Source of the DNA: an uncultured Sphingobium sp. | GTDB taxonomy: Bacteria; Pseudomonadota; Alphaproteobacteria; Sphingomonadales; Sphingomonadaceae | Assembly: GCA_946885845.1 (NCBI GenBank) | Contig: CAMPHJ010000002.1 | Coordinates: 1 to 64,000, forward strand | Length of the DNA: 64,000 bases | Direction of reading: 5' to 3' | Part shown: positions 62,430 through 64,000 of the stretch, in pieces | Position numbering within the stretch: the first letter of the stretch is position 1 | How the letters are laid out: every line of letters begins with the position of its first letter | The notes under the pieces: generated by a model | What the model was told of the DNA's origin: nothing | Databases searched by the model: none | What the model saw: only the letters and a program-made list of their open reading frames with translations | Position numbers and translations under genes: made by a program

Positions 62430-63355
62430 AGCGGCATCAGCGCGGCGGTGCAGGCGCCAACCTGGTCGGCCAGGGTGGAAAGGCTCAAGTCCACCCCTTC
62501 CCGGGCATAGCGATCACGCTGGCGGTTGAGGGGCTGATGCGCGCCGAACTTCTCGAACAGCAGCATGGCGAGGAAACTGGGGCCAAAGAGTCCGCGGGGC
62601 GTGACATGAAATGGTGCTGGCGGCTGCGTGATCTTCTCGCAGGCTCGGCAGGAAAACTTCTCCCGCACGGTCTGGATCACCTTCCACTGGCGCGGCACGA
62701 CCTCGAGCGTCTCGGTGATATCCTCGCCCAGCTTGCACAGCCGATCCGAGCCGCAGCAGGGGCATGCCTCGGGCACGGCGATGACGACGCGTTCGCGCGG
62801 CAGATGCTCGGGCAAGGGCTTGCGGGCGGGCCGCTTGCGTTCGAAGGGCGCGACGTTGGTCTTCGCCGCTGCCAGGGCAGCCAAAAGCTCATCTTCGCTG
62901 GCAGCCGCCTCGCACTCCTCGAAGGCCAGCTCCATCTGGTCAAGCAGGTGGCGCGTGCGTTCCGATCGCTGGCCATAAAGGGTGCGACGCATCTTCTCGT
63001 TCTGGAGTTCGAGAAGGGCGTTGCGGGCTTCCAGGTCGGCGTTGATCGCTTTGATGCGGGCGACTTCAGCGGCAACAGCCTCAGCAGCGGCAAGACGCAT
63101 CACGCCGTCCTGGATGCCAGGCCACTTGAAGCTGCCTTGCTCCAGACGCTTCGCCATCAGGCACAGCCCGGTCCCGTCCCACCAGATCAGCTTGATCCGA
63201 TCGGCACGCTTGGCCCGAAAGACATAGATCACGCCGGAAAAGGCATCGCCGCCATAATCTGCGCTCACCAGCGCCGCCAGGGCATCAGGCCCTTTGCGGA
63301 AATCCACCGGGCGCGTCGCCACCATGACCCGCGTGCCCGGACCGATCCCGATCAC
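62430..63355 (-). pseudogene. IS66-type TnpB/TnpC fusion remnant
   Basis: From a GTG at 63355 the frame is TnpB: GPGTRVMVATRPVDFRKGPD, VIYVFRAKRADRIKLIWWDG and EQGSFKWPGIQDGVMRL. At residue ~90 it switches in frame to TnpC: INADLEARNALLELQNEKMR, RTLYGQRSERTRHLLDQMEL, PEACPCCGSDRLCKLGEDIT, ETLEVVPRQWKVIQTVREKF, PRGLFGPSFLAMLLFEKFGA and DLSLSTLADQVGACTAALMP. The end of TnpB, the start of TnpC and the whole DDE catalytic region are missing, so the element is dead. Confidence 0.85.
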
Positions 63356-63495
63356 CGCTGTACCTGCAACGCCTGGATCACTGCCGCCACCAGATCGGCC
63401 TTAGCTGTACCTCCAATCCGAACGACGGCGCCTCCCACCTCAACCTCTACCGGCGAGAGCTTCGCCGAGGTGTCCGCCCGCCGCATCGCCACCAT
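63352..63495 (-). pseudogene. C-terminal part of an IS66 TnpA-like gene
   Basis: 47 codons from an internal ATG: MVAMRRADTSAKLSPVEVEV then GGAVVRIGGTAKADLVAAVI, QALQVQR. The VEVEVGGxxVRI...L.AVIxAL pattern fits the end of IS66 TnpA, and its TGA overlaps the GTG of tnpB as usual in IS66. The helix-turn-helix N-terminus is replaced by unrelated sequence after 63540. Confidence 0.45.
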
Positions 63496-63536
63496 GGAGG
63501 ACACGGCGGACGCTGCCCTCGCCGCGAGTGTGGCTC

Positions 63537-63905
63537 ATGACTGAGCGGAGCAATGGAGGGCGCTTCGCCAAGGGAACGTCGGGCAATCGCCGTGGCCGTC
63601 CGAAGTCTGCCAACAGGCGGCTCGAAACGCCCGCGGATCTGGACGAGGTGATCATCGACGTCATGAACATGCCCACGATGATCCGGACATCCGCTGGCGA
63701 GGAGATCGTGCCACTGTTCAGGGCGACAATGCTTCGCCTCGCGACGGGCAAGGCTGACAACAGGCTGGCTGCGGTTCATGCGATCCACCTCACGCGCCAA
63801 GCGGTCTGGGCGAACCAGGAACGTCTTGAGCGGCTCGAAAAGCAGCGTCAGTATCTCATGCAGCGGGGGCAGGGTTATGCTGGCGGCGCTGAGGCAGACC
63901 GGTGA
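63537..63905 (+). CDS. DUF5681-containing protein
   Basis: 122 residues: MTERSNGGRFAKGTSGNRRG then RPKSANRRLETPADL, the GxFxKGxSGNPxGRPK signature of DUF5681, then VMNMPTMIRTSAGEEIVPLF, RATMLRLATGKADNRLAAVH. DUF5681 is an N-terminal tag of phage-like and transposition-associated proteins of unknown role. ATG at 63537 is preferred over a GTG nine bases upstream. Its stop overlaps the next start (GTGA). Confidence 0.75.
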   Translation: MTERSNGGRFAKGTSGNRRGRPKSANRRLETPADLDEVIIDVMNMPTMIRTSAGEEIVPLFRATMLRLATGKADNRLAAVHAIHLTRQAVWANQERLERLEKQRQYLMQRGQGYAGGAEADR

Positions 63906-64000
63906 AGAAGGCTGCGCGCAATGGTGAATGGAAAGCGGGCGAACAGAATAACGATCGCCGCGCCATTCTGGAGCTCGCCAGCACGCCGGTAAGGATGCTC
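63902..64000 (+). CDS. start of a gene coupled to the DUF5681 gene (runs off the window)
   Basis: 33 codons visible from GTG: MKKAARNGEWKAGEQNNDRR then AILELASTPVRML. GTGA overlap with the preceding stop. Basic N-terminus; too short to classify. Confidence 0.5.
   Translation, partial: MKKAARNGEWKAGEQNNDRRAILELASTPVRML

Overview
The window is GC-rich DNA from an alphaproteobacterium, most likely a member of the Sphingomonadaceae. This is inferred from gene families (DUF6894 beside Crp regulators, Trb/DUF2274 remnants, an IS66-type element, a fused CtaD-CtaE oxidase, ExoD) and not from a database search. It reads as an accessory, heavily rearranged region. There are many respiratory and stress genes, several selfish elements, and at least ten gene remnants that came from unrelated loci.

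Layout. (1) 127-152 is only the 3' end of a tRNA-Ser, the kind of scar left by an island integrating at a tRNA. (2) 476-8798, all on the minus strand: YjdM/PhnA-like protein, DUF1275 membrane protein, thiolase, an XRE regulator overlapping a SulP sulfate permease, a truncated P-type ATPase, a GNAT acetyltransferase overlapping a succinyl-CoA:acetate CoA-transferase, and a small cytochrome c. (3) 8984-9594 holds pckA and metB-like remnants. (4) 9676-21309 is a nitric-oxide and low-oxygen block: NsrR, group III truncated haemoglobin, a YeaR-like DUF1971 protein, flavohaemoglobin, then a complete cbb3 oxidase operon (ccoNOQP, two small membrane proteins, DUF2189, ccoI, ccoS), closed by a convergent D-lactate dehydrogenase. 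(5) 21996-23996 is a graveyard of conjugative-element and other fragments.

(6) 24266-35177 is a sugar locus: secreted esterase, pseudoazurin, Gfo/Idh/MocA oxidoreductase, two TIM-barrel isomerase/epimerases, an MFS transporter, a Tat-exported small subunit with a GMC flavoprotein, a secreted ThuA-domain protein and a TetR regulator. The set fits periplasmic oxidation of a sugar or glycoside followed by keto-sugar processing. (7) 36044-44993 is a stress and regulation block: a fused isoaspartyl methyltransferase/erythromycin-esterase gene cut at its 3' end, a nucleotidase, a Cys-rich copper-storage-like protein, a sensorless histidine kinase coupled to a Crp regulator, and a duplicated Crp+DUF6894 pair separated by an IS5-family element. 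(8) 45616-48420 has a tyrosine recombinase, a dead alpha-hydroxyacid dehydrogenase, a Ca2+/cation antiporter and a transposase scrap.

(9) 48501-58138 is a second respiratory block: DUF202 and DUF421 membrane proteins, a caa3-type oxidase (subunits I and III fused, subunit II carrying a haem c domain), two more c-type cytochromes, cytochrome b561, CtaG, and a divergent PQQ glucose dehydrogenase. (10) 58158-64000 has ExoD, a CBS-domain protein, a BetT-type transporter, a decayed IS66 element and a DUF5681 gene pair running off the end.

Together the genes describe a cell that switches between a high-affinity (cbb3) and an ordinary (caa3) oxidase, detoxifies NO, and feeds electrons directly from sugars into the respiratory chain through PQQ and FAD dehydrogenases. 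All names come from reading motifs in the translations.
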